Source of the DNA: an uncultured Cloacibacillus sp.
Lineage (GTDB): Bacteria > Synergistota > Synergistia > Synergistales > Synergistaceae
Length of the DNA: 5,167 bases
Assembly: GCA_934511335.1 (NCBI GenBank)
Contig: CAKSWL010000178.1
Coordinates: 1 to 5,167 of the forward strand
Reading direction: 5' to 3'
The notes beneath the pieces are model-generated. The model searched no databases, was not told the DNA's origin, and was given only the letters and a program-made list of their open reading frames with translations. Below are positions 1 to 5,111 of the stretch, piece by piece. How positions within the stretch are numbered: position 1 is the first letter of the stretch; each line of letters opens with the position of its first letter. The translations under genes were made by a program, and so were the position numbers.

Positions 1-2
1 AT

Positions 3-38
3 TTAGGTGTCAGCGGTGTCAGCAGACGGTTTTATTAA
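3..38 (+). CDS. Possible C-terminal tail of an upstream gene (partial, uncertain)
   Basis: The third reading frame is open from the window edge and stops at TAA 36-38, giving a short tail ending GVSGVSRRFY. A gap of 86 bases then leads to the regulator gene. The GVSGVS pair is encoded by two tandem copies of GGTGTCAGC. A preceding phage gene, for example in the replication region, could end here. The frame starting at base 2 is also open and runs into the regulator gene, and the first frame stops at 4-6, so which frame is coding cannot be settled from this window. No function can be given. Confidence 0.25.
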   Translation, partial: LGVSGVSRRFY

Positions 39-100
39 GAACTGGACGGAAAAAATCAGGGCTGACACGTTCGGTTGGTTTTTGCAAAGGGTGTCAGCAG
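6..100. repeat. Cluster of GTGTCAGC octamers upstream of the regulator gene
   Basis: The octamer GTGTCAGC occurs at 7-14, 16-23 and 91-98, and as its complement GCTGACAC at 61-68. The first two are tandem copies of the nonamer GGTGTCAGC. The copies at 15-25 and 90-100 match over eleven bases, GGTGTCAGCAG. Copies 61-68 and 91-98 can pair as an 8-bp stem with a 22-base loop ending just before the ribosome site of the regulator gene. The cluster could be a protein-binding site controlling that gene, or simply a repetitive gene tail. A function is inferred, not shown. Confidence 0.5.
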
Positions 101-106
101 AACAAA

Positions 107-113
107 AAGGAGG
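107..113 (+). promoter_or_regulatory. Ribosome binding site of the regulator gene
   Basis: AAGGAGG lies 11 bases before the ATG at 125. It favours this start over the next in-frame ATG at 146, which has no comparable site. Confidence 0.75.
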
Positions 114-124
114 CAAGGATAAAA

Positions 125-571
125 ATGAGCTCATACAAACACCGAATGGCCGAAGGAGCCTTCCGGGATTTTCCGGCCATCAAGAAGGACTGTGACAGCT
201 ATAAGCTGATGCTGGACGCCCAGGCGCTTGCCGGCGGCGGCTGTATGTACGACGAACGGGTGGACGGCGGAGGCGCGTCCGGCGGCGCCGCCGAGAGGTA
301 TCTTGAGCGGTATAACGACCCGGTGCTGCGGAAGCTTCAGGCGCTTGCAGACAGTATCTATACGGCTTATTGCGAACTGCCGCCCACCGAGCGCAGAGTG
401 ATTGCCTTACGCTACTGGCAAAACCTTGATGTCCCCGATGTCGCCCATGAACTAAAGTTCAGTGAAAGTAATGTTTACAGGTATGTCCGCAGCGCGCTCA
501 GCTATCTTTATCGGCAGATTTTAAGCGTTCAACCGTTACTTGAAGACTGGAGAGCGGGCAGGCTAAAATAA
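125..571 (+). CDS. Sigma-70 region 4-like phage transcription regulator (probable late-gene activator)
   Basis: This 148-residue protein has a C-terminal helix-turn-helix like sigma factor region 4. The LPPTERRVIALRYW segment (residues 85-98) is the typical first helix, residues 102-110 (DVPDVAHEL) form the support helix, and residues 115-125 the recognition helix. No region 2 is present, so it cannot be a complete sigma factor. Residues 47-55 are a Gly/Ala-rich linker, encoded partly by the 12-bp palindrome GGCGGCGCCGCC at 281-292. Small sigma-like proteins of this kind (ArpU, RinA and DUF1492-type regulators) commonly sit just before terS in phages of Gram-positive hosts and switch on late genes. 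That position is seen here, with a -35-less promoter downstream as the likely target. The activator role is inferred from fold and context; the exact family is not certain. The start is set by AAGGAGG at 107-113. Confidence 0.8.
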   Translation: MSSYKHRMAEGAFRDFPAIKKDCDSYKLMLDAQALAGGGCMYDERVDGGGASGGAAERYLERYNDPVLRKLQALADSIYTAYCELPPTERRVIALRYWQNLDVPDVAHELKFSESNVYRYVRSALSYLYRQILSVQPLLEDWRAGRLK

Positions 572-629
572 ACTTGTGCGCAAGAAACTAAAAGAAAAGC
601 TATACTCGTAGTGCCATTCCTTGCGTATT

Positions 630-651
630 GGTCAAAAAGTCAAAGGTCAAA
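630..651. promoter_or_regulatory. Three head-to-tail RGTCAAA heptamers, candidate activator or repressor site
   Basis: GGTCAAA at 630-636, AGTCAAA at 638-644 and GGTCAAA at 645-651 form a direct-repeat array with gaps of one and zero bases. It ends 42 bases before the -10 element at 694-699, around -55 to -76 from the expected transcript start, which suits an activator of the late promoter. The heptamer matches the half-site of the CtsR heat-shock repressor (RGTCAAA), but CtsR sites carry a three-base spacer that is absent here. Binding by the upstream regulator is therefore an equally good guess. The repeats are seen; the function is inferred. Confidence 0.5.
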
Positions 652-679
652 TTGTGCTTGAATTGTTGCAAATCTTTTG

Positions 680-693
680 GCAGGATTTTCTGC
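680..693. repeat. Imperfect dyad abutting the -10 element
   Basis: GCAGGATTTTCTGC has 4-bp outer arms (GCAG and CTGC) and an interior that also pairs through one G-T and one A-T. Its right arm supplies the TGC of the extended -10. A protein bound here would overlap RNA polymerase, so it could be an operator. Such a short dyad may also be chance. Confidence 0.3.
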
Positions 694-699
694 TATAAT
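691..699 (+). promoter_or_regulatory. Extended -10 promoter for the terminase/head operon
   Basis: TGCTATAAT is a perfect extended -10 (TGnTATAAT). No hexamer resembling TTGACA lies 15-19 bases upstream: the 17-base-spaced hexamer AATCTT shares no position with it. TTGGCA at 677-682 is too close and TTGCAA at 666-671 too far. Transcription should start near 705-707 and give a leader of about 130 bases before terS. A good -10 without a -35 is typical of phage late promoters that need an activator, such as the protein encoded just upstream. Confidence 0.65.
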
Positions 700-737
700 T
701 TTCTACAATGGAATTTACCGTAAGCAGACACGAGCGA

Positions 738-783
738 ACGAGAGCCGCTTCTTCCGTCAGAGAGGCGGCTCTCGTCTTGTTTG
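738..783 (+). terminator. Strong leader hairpin with T-rich run: terminator or attenuator before terS
   Basis: CGAGAGCCGC (739-748) pairs perfectly with GCGGCTCTCG (765-774). The stem extends outward by an A-T pair (738/775) and inward by five more pairs including two G-T (749-753 with 760-764), leaving a six-base loop, CCGTCA. The 3' side runs into TCTTGTTTG, a broken T-rich tract, so the orientation fits termination on the + strand. It lies about 30 bases after the predicted transcript start and before terS. It would thus stop read-through from the upstream region and might attenuate the late transcript as well. Whether it terminates or only shapes the leader is unknown, because the T tract is interrupted. 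Confidence 0.6.
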
Positions 784-823
784 TGTGCGTGCCATATCCC
801 ATATCTTTTATTTCTACTTATAG

Positions 824-831
824 AAAGGAGG
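824..831 (+). promoter_or_regulatory. Ribosome binding site of terS
   Basis: AAAGGAGG lies seven bases before the ATG at 839, an optimal spacing that fixes the terS start. Confidence 0.85.
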
Positions 832-838
832 CGGTTAA

Positions 839-1447
839 ATGGCCGTCGAACTGAACGAGAGACAGGAGATGTTTTGCCAGGCGTATGTCTTCGAGTGCAA
901 GGGCAACGCGACAGAGGCGGCCATCAAGGCCGGCTATTCGGAGAACAGAAAGTCGGCAGGTGAGCACGCATCAAGGTTGTCAAGGAATGTCAAGATTAAG
1001 GCGAGGATCGCGGAATTAAAAAAGGAACGCCTGAAAATAAACGGGTACGATAAGGATATGCTTAAAGATACCTGTATAGAGGAGCTTCTGAATGTGGCGA
1101 CTTCACGGCTTACTAATTATGTGCAACTGTCTCCCGATGCCGGCGATCCGCAGCGGGAAGAGGTCTTGAAGGATATTGCGGCTGCCCACGGAGGCCAAAT
1201 GAGCTTGGATTTCGGAGGAATGCTGATTACTCCGTTATACGCACTGACCGATGAAGAGGAAGGGCCGCTTAAGACTATAAAGTTCGGCAAGCATGGGCTT
1301 GAGTTGGAGATGCACGATAAGATAGCGGCAATCAAACTGTTGTCCGAGATCGCCGGATTTAAGGAGGCGGACGGAGCTGTCAGCGTCAATATCAGTGCCG
1401 CTGGCGTCATTCATGAGATAGAGGAGAGGCGGCAGGCCAATGCCTGA
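839..1447 (+). CDS. terS: Terminase small subunit
   Basis: This 202-residue protein fits the Terminase_2 family. The N-terminus holds the family signature: LNERQEMFCQAYV (residues 5-17), then NATEAAIKAGYS (23-34), then a helix with ASRLSRNVKIKARI (44-57), together a helix-turn-helix DNA-binding domain. Residues 145-174 (from KTIKFGKHGLELEMHDKIAA to the AGF) resemble the family's C-terminal oligomerisation segment. TerS forms a ring that recognises the packaging site in phage DNA and brings it to the large subunit. The middle, roughly residues 90-140, is less characteristic and includes an acidic stretch, TDEEEG. The gene is the first of the predicted late operon, and its last eight bases overlap terL, so the two are probably translationally coupled. 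The family call is firm; the packaging mode (cos or pac) cannot be told from this sequence. Confidence 0.92.
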   Translation: MAVELNERQEMFCQAYVFECKGNATEAAIKAGYSENRKSAGEHASRLSRNVKIKARIAELKKERLKINGYDKDMLKDTCIEELLNVATSRLTNYVQLSPDAGDPQREEVLKDIAAAHGGQMSLDFGGMLITPLYALTDEEEGPLKTIKFGKHGLELEMHDKIAAIKLLSEIAGFKEADGAVSVNISAAGVIHEIEERRQANA

Positions 1448-2825
1448 GGAAACTAACGAACAGCTTGTTCAGATCGTAGAGCGATGGCGCGGCAGCCCGT
1501 ATGATTTCGTGACAGAGTGCCTGGGCGCAAAGCCGACTCCGCAGCAGAAAGATGCACTCATGGCCATAGCAAAGCCCGGCGCGAGAGTCAGCATCACGTC
1601 GGGACACGGTACGGGAAAGTCTACGCTTTTTTCGTGGATAGCTTTCTGGTGCATCTGCTGTTTCTGGGATGTGAAGGTCGCAGTCACGGCGCCGACGTCT
1701 CACCAGCTGACTGACATTCTCTGGGCCGAAATGGCAAAGTGGCACAGCCGCATGCTGGAATTCTGGCGTAACGCAATAACCATTAAAGCAGACAAAGTGA
1801 CGCTGAACGGCTCCCCCGGCTTCATCGTAGCCCGAACGAGCCGCAAGGAAAACCCTGAGGCGCTACAGGGCTTTCACGCAGAGCATATGGTCTTTCTTAT
1901 AGACGAGGCCTCCGGAGTTCCGGAGCAGATATTTGAGGCGGCACAGGGCGCGCTCTCGACGGAGGGCGCGAGAATCCTTATGGCGTCCAACCCAACGAGG
2001 TTGACCGGTTACTTTTACAACTCGCACCATAAGAACCGTGATTCGTGGACGCGCTTTCGCTTCAGCTGTCTTGATAGTCCGAATGTCGATAAGTTGTATC
2101 CGGCAAAGATAATAGAGGATTACGGCGAAGACTCGGACACTTATCGCGTGCGAGTCTTAGGGGAATTCCCTCTAGCGTCGGATCTTCAGTTTATACCGGC
2201 CGACGTGATCGATAGGGCGTACGGCAAGCATCTGCGGCAGGAGATGTTCAATTTCGCGCCTGTGATCCTAGGCGTCGACGTCGCAAAGTTCGGCGGCGAC
2301 AGGTCGGTTATTTTTCTGCGGCAGGGGCTCATGAGCAGGATCCTATTTCAGAAGCGCGGGATCCTGCCGGAGGACCTTGCCGCGCGAGCTGCCGCTCTAT
2401 GGGATGAAAACAAGGCCGACGGCTGCATCGTGGATGCGACCGGTGTAGGCGAGGCGGTGATCAGCAGTCTGCATCTGATGAACAGGAGCCCTATAGCGTT
2501 TTACGCAGGAGAGAGGGCGATGCTTGAAAACTGTCTGAACCGGCGTGCCGAGGTCTGGTACAAGATGCGCCAATGGCTGCGCGAGGGCGGTGCGATCCCG
2601 CCGGATCCCGATCTTCGCGACGATCTTGTCTCGCCCGAATACGGATACAATCAGCGCGGCAAGATCGTCCTGGAAAAGAAGGAGGACATGAAGAAGCGCG
2701 GGCTGGCTTCTCCGGATCTTGCCGACGCGCTGGCTCTTACTTTCGCCGCGGATGTAAGGCCGAGCGGCGCTGTGTTGTCTCGTTCGGCACGCGGCAGGGT
2801 CGCGAAAACAAAGGATCCATTTTAA
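1440..2825 (+). CDS. terL: Terminase large subunit (packaging ATPase and nuclease)
   Basis: This 461-residue protein has the full two-domain terminase layout. In the N-terminal ATPase, PTPQQKDAL (32-40) is the adenine-contacting Q motif, SGHGTGKST (54-62) the Walker A loop with K60, and MVFLIDEAS (150-158) the Walker B strand with D155 and catalytic E156. MASNPTR (181-187) is the coupling motif. In the C-terminal RNase H-like nuclease, the metal-binding acidic residues are likely D280 (GVDVAKFGGDRS), D332 (IVDATGVG) and D426 or D429 (SPDLADALAL). The enzyme cuts concatemeric DNA and, docked on the portal, pumps it into the prohead using ATP. Nothing essential appears missing, and the length is normal. 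The ATG lies inside the terS stop (ATGCCTGA), with GAGGAG and GAGAGG at 1421-1429 as the likely ribosome site. Confidence 0.96.
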   Translation: MPEETNEQLVQIVERWRGSPYDFVTECLGAKPTPQQKDALMAIAKPGARVSITSGHGTGKSTLFSWIAFWCICCFWDVKVAVTAPTSHQLTDILWAEMAKWHSRMLEFWRNAITIKADKVTLNGSPGFIVARTSRKENPEALQGFHAEHMVFLIDEASGVPEQIFEAAQGALSTEGARILMASNPTRLTGYFYNSHHKNRDSWTRFRFSCLDSPNVDKLYPAKIIEDYGEDSDTYRVRVLGEFPLASDLQFIPADVIDRAYGKHLRQEMFNFAPVILGVDVAKFGGDRSVIFLRQGLMSRILFQKRGILPEDLAARAAALWDENKADGCIVDATGVGEAVISSLHLMNRSPIAFYAGERAMLENCLNRRAEVWYKMRQWLREGGAIPPDPDLRDDLVSPEYGYNQRGKIVLEKKEDMKKRGLASPDLADALALTFAADVRPSGAVLSRSARGRVAKTKDPF

Positions 2826-2834
2826 AGGAGGTGA
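2824..2834 (+). promoter_or_regulatory. Full-consensus ribosome binding site overlapping the terL stop
   Basis: AAAGGAGGTGA matches the 16S rRNA anti-Shine-Dalgarno end over eleven bases and begins inside the terL TAA stop. It ends six bases before the ATG at 2841, with the GGAGG core nine bases away. It is the strongest such site in the window and implies high translation of the small gene that follows. Confidence 0.85.
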
Positions 2835-2840
2835 GGGATT

Positions 2841-3068
2841 ATGGGAGGTCTTTTTGGAGGCGGCAGGCAGCAGCCTTTGCCGCCGACGCCTGTGCTTGCG
2901 CCGGAGGCGGCGAGCGTGAGCCGCGCCGGTTTTTCGGACGGCGAGACGGCGATCAGTAAAATATTGCGTGAGCAGCGCCGGCGCAGAGGATATGGCAGCA
3001 CCATGAAGAGCGGCGCGAACGCGCTGGATAGTTCCGGCGCAACGAAGAAGCAGAAGTTGGGTGAGTAG
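2841..3068 (+). CDS. Small basic phage protein between terL and portal, unknown function
   Basis: This 75-residue protein starts with a Gly-rich segment (MGGLFGGG), followed by a Pro/Ala-rich stretch (residues 10-25). It then has a helix-prone part with an arginine cluster, EQRRRRGYGSTMKSG (44-58), and a basic end, KKQKLGE. There is no membrane segment, cysteine or catalytic motif. The overall plan (Gly/Pro-rich start, Arg-rich stretch followed by a short Ser/Thr motif, Leu-Gly near the end) resembles small proteins I recall at the same place in other podovirus-like head regions, for which no function is established to my knowledge. A minor virion or head-assembly role is inferred from position and from the very strong ribosome site. 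The portal begins two bases after its stop. Confidence 0.75.
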   Translation: MGGLFGGGRQQPLPPTPVLAPEAASVSRAGFSDGETAISKILREQRRRRGYGSTMKSGANALDSSGATKKQKLGE

Positions 3069-3070
3069 AT

Positions 3071-4798
3071 ATGAGGCAGGATAAGCTTATCGAACTGAGG
3101 CAGAAGTTCGGCCGCAGAAAATCCGCGCTTGCTTTGGAGCGCAGCAAGGTTTCTCCGGAATGGGCGGAGCTCTATAACTATATCTATCCGCGAAGAGGGC
3201 GGCTTTCCGGCGAGTCTCCGAATGGCAAGGCAAAGTTCAAGCTTTTTGATTCGACGGCCAAGAAGGCGGTGCGTATTCTGGCGGCTGGTATGCAGAGCGG
3301 CCTCACGTCCCCGTCGCAAAGATGGTTTACGTTGTTGCCCGGGAATCCTGAGATGTACGATTACAAGCCCATGCGGCAGTGGTGCAACGAGGTTGAGGAT
3401 ATCGTCTATACGGTGCTGGCGGGGAGCAATTATTATACCTGCACGCATGCGAGTTATGAGGAGATCGGCATTATCGGCACGTCTGCGATGATGATGCTGC
3501 CGGATTACGAGGACGTCATCCGCTGCCATACTTTCACGGGCGGCGAGTATTATCTCGGCTCTTCGGGCACGCGCGGGCGCATCGACGTATTCTATGAGGA
3601 TATCCAGATGACGGCCTCTCAGATCGCCTCGGAGTTCGGCACGGAGAATCTCTCGGTCTCGGTGAAGGAGGCTCTAGAGAATAATCCCGACCGGTGGTTT
3701 AAGGTGGCACATGCGATCGAACCGAATGACGCCTATGTGCGGGACGAGATCGGGGCCTTTGGTTTTCCCTTTCTTTCAGCCTATTGGGAGGAGGGCGGAG
3801 AACACGATCGGTTTCTCGGTCTCTCCGGTTTTGCGAATTTTCCCGTTTTTGCGCCGCGCTGGGATTTTTGCAGTTCGGATATCTACGGCTACGGCCCCGG
3901 AGACGAGTGCATCGAAGACAATAAGACGCTGCAGATGATGAAGCGGGATTATCTGAACGCGGTCAAGAAGATCGTGGATCCGCCGCTCTTGGCCGACGTC
4001 GCGTACCAGAATGACGTTCTGGATTTTTCTCCAGGCGAGGTGAATTTTGTCTCGATGAACGGTACGTCGAGCGCGCGGCCGATCGTGCCGCTGCTGGATC
4101 TGCGAGTGGACATGAACGCGCTTTTGTCCGGCATCGCCGACGCGCGGCAGTCTATCCGCGAGAGTTATTTTGTCGACCTTTTTATGATGGTGGCGAACGC
4201 GCAGGACAGAGACAAGACGGCGCGCGAGATCGCCGAGCTGCACGAGGAGAAGCTTTCGGTGCTGGGGCCGGTGCTGGAGAGGCTCTCGAAGGAGCAGCAC
4301 AGCCCTTCTATCGAGGCCTGTGTGAATTATTGCCGCGAGGCCGGCCTTCTGCCCGAACCTCCGGAGAATCTGGAGGATGAGTCGCTGAAGATCGAATATA
4401 CCTCTATCTTCGCCCAGGCGCAGAAGATGAGCGGGCGTGCGCCGCTGGAGCAGTTTATTTCCTTTACCGGCCATATGATGGCGTCGAGCCCTGATTTGAT
4501 CGACGTCCTGAATATGGACGCGGCGGTCCGCCGCTATGCGGATCTGTTGTCGGTTCCGGCAGAGGTGCTTCGCTCGCCGGAGGAGGTGGAGGATATCCGG
4601 AAGCAGCGCGCACAGGCCCAGGCGCAGCAGGAGGAGCTCGCACAGGCCCAGCAGTTGGCGGCGGCGACGCAGCAGGCGGCCGCCGGCGCAAAAACGATGA
4701 GCGAGACGGATGTCAGCGGCGGCAACTCGCTGCTCGACAGCCTAACGGGAGTGTTTTTAGGTGGAGAAGAGAAAGAGCGAGGGCGCACGTCTGACTGA
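3071..4798 (+). CDS. Portal protein (podovirus-type head-to-tail connector)
   Basis: This 575-residue protein fits the bacteriophage head-to-tail connecting family (T7 gp8-like), whose members are usually of similar length. Family-like features in order are: an N-terminal helix and WAELYNYIYPRRGR (31-44); LFDSTAKKAVRILAAGMQSG followed by LTSPSQRWF (58-86); and RWDFCSSDIYGYGPGDE (263-279), the conserved RW...YG.GPG segment. The C-terminal tail is rich in Gln and Ala (about 510-540) and is probably helical. Twelve copies normally form the ring at one vertex of the head. This ring nucleates assembly, docks the terminase, passes DNA in and out, and carries the tail. The ATG lies two bases after the previous stop. 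GGGTGA at 3059-3064 is a weak ribosome site, so translation may be coupled to the 75-residue gene. The last 38 bases overlap the next gene. Confidence 0.93.
   Translation: MRQDKLIELRQKFGRRKSALALERSKVSPEWAELYNYIYPRRGRLSGESPNGKAKFKLFDSTAKKAVRILAAGMQSGLTSPSQRWFTLLPGNPEMYDYKPMRQWCNEVEDIVYTVLAGSNYYTCTHASYEEIGIIGTSAMMMLPDYEDVIRCHTFTGGEYYLGSSGTRGRIDVFYEDIQMTASQIASEFGTENLSVSVKEALENNPDRWFKVAHAIEPNDAYVRDEIGAFGFPFLSAYWEEGGEHDRFLGLSGFANFPVFAPRWDFCSSDIYGYGPGDECIEDNKTLQMMKRDYLNAVKKIVDPPLLADVAYQNDVLDFSPGEVNFVSMNGTSSARPIVPLLDLRVDMNALLSGIADARQSIRESYFVDLFMMVANAQDRDKTAREIAELHEEKLSVLGPVLERLSKEQHSPSIEACVNYCREAGLLPEPPENLEDESLKIEYTSIFAQAQKMSGRAPLEQFISFTGHMMASSPDLIDVLNMDAAVRRYADLLSVPAEVLRSPEEVEDIRKQRAQAQAQQEELAQAQQLAAATQQAAAGAKTMSETDVSGGNSLLDSLTGVFLGGEEKERGRTSD
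4609..4651 (+). repeat. 13-bp direct repeat in the Gln/Ala-rich end of the portal gene
   Basis: CGCACAGGCCCAG occurs at 4609-4621 and again at 4639-4651, a 30-base (ten-codon) period, encoding AQAQ-type heptad-like sequence. It looks like a small internal duplication in a low-complexity helical tail. Confidence 0.7.
4747..4751 (+). promoter_or_regulatory. Ribosome site deciding the GTG start at 4761
   Basis: GGGAG lies nine bases before GTG 4761, and an in-frame TAG at 4758-4760 directly precedes that GTG, so no earlier start exists. The next candidate, GTG 4806, has no good ribosome site and would remove residues 1-15. Confidence 0.55.
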
Positions 4799-5111
4799 GA
4801 GCGCCGTGAAGAGGCTGCTTTCCACAAAGGAGGGCTGTTTTTTTCTCGGTCTGCTGCTTTCCAGGAGCGGCGTCGACGAGCCCTCTATTGACGTGAATAA
4901 TATGTATCTCACCTGCGCGAACGAAGGAAGGCGCGCGTTAGGCCTCTGGCTCAAGCGGCTTATCAAGCAGTATTGCGGGGCGGGGGCCTGCAGCAAGTGC
5001 GTGAATGTTTTTGAATCTGCAAACGCGCTTGATAAGGCGCGCAGGGACAAGGAGGCGGAAGGTGACGTTTTCGGCTTTCAGGAGAAGGAGGGACGCTGGC
5101 CCGATGAATAG
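4761..5111 (+). CDS. Bbp19-like small phage head-region protein
   Basis: This 116-residue protein begins with GTG. Residues 15-66 (AVKRLLSTKEGCFFLGLLLS, then a Gly-Val, then NEGRRALGLWLKRL at 54-67) match the plan of the Bbp19 family from Bordetella phage BPP-1 and relatives. That plan is a 'last segment G...L..LL...GV' part followed by 'EGRR..GL.L'. The family lies next to the portal in podovirus-like head regions and has no well-defined function. After residue 70 there is a tail not typical of the family, with C72, C77 and C80 (C77-x-x-C80) and a highly charged end. C26 and C52 bring the cysteines to five, unusual for a small cytoplasmic phage protein. The gene overlaps the portal by 38 bases and the next gene by eight, so coupled translation is likely. 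The family call rests on pattern memory and is moderate. Confidence 0.7.
   Translation: MEKRKSEGARLTESAVKRLLSTKEGCFFLGLLLSRSGVDEPSIDVNNMYLTCANEGRRALGLWLKRLIKQYCGAGACSKCVNVFESANALDKARRDKEAEGDVFGFQEKEGRWPDE

Noticed and set aside
7..195. GTG-initiated 62-codon frame ahead of the regulator
   Set aside because: It has no ribosome site and overlaps the regulator gene, which has a good site and a recognisable domain; the frame looks accidental.
281..292. Perfect 12-bp palindrome GGCGGCGCCGCC
   Set aside because: It lies within codons for a Gly/Ala linker in the regulator gene and is explained by GC-rich glycine and alanine codons.
573..584. Small hairpin CTTG-TGCG-CAAG just after the regulator stop
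   Set aside because: The stem is only four base pairs and no T run follows, so it is not a credible terminator.
574..606. Second promoter with TATACT at 601-606
   Set aside because: The only -35-like hexamer, TTGTGC at 574-579, is 21 bases away and there is no TGn extension.
630..651. Classical CtsR heat-shock operator
   Set aside because: The heptamers match the half-site, but the three-base spacer between them is missing, so it is kept only as an unassigned repeat array.
601..651. Minus-strand promoter using TTGACC/TTGACT within the heptamer array
   Set aside because: No acceptable -10 hexamer lies at 16-18 bases, and there is no minus-strand gene to serve.
2822..3529. Long minus-strand open frame of 235 codons
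   Set aside because: It lies antisense to the small gene and portal, has no ribosome site or recognisable domain, and has the Arg-rich composition typical of a shadow in GC-rich coding sequence.
3776..4474. Minus-strand open frame of 232 codons
   Set aside because: It is entirely antisense to the portal gene, with low-complexity Arg/His/Leu content and no start signals.
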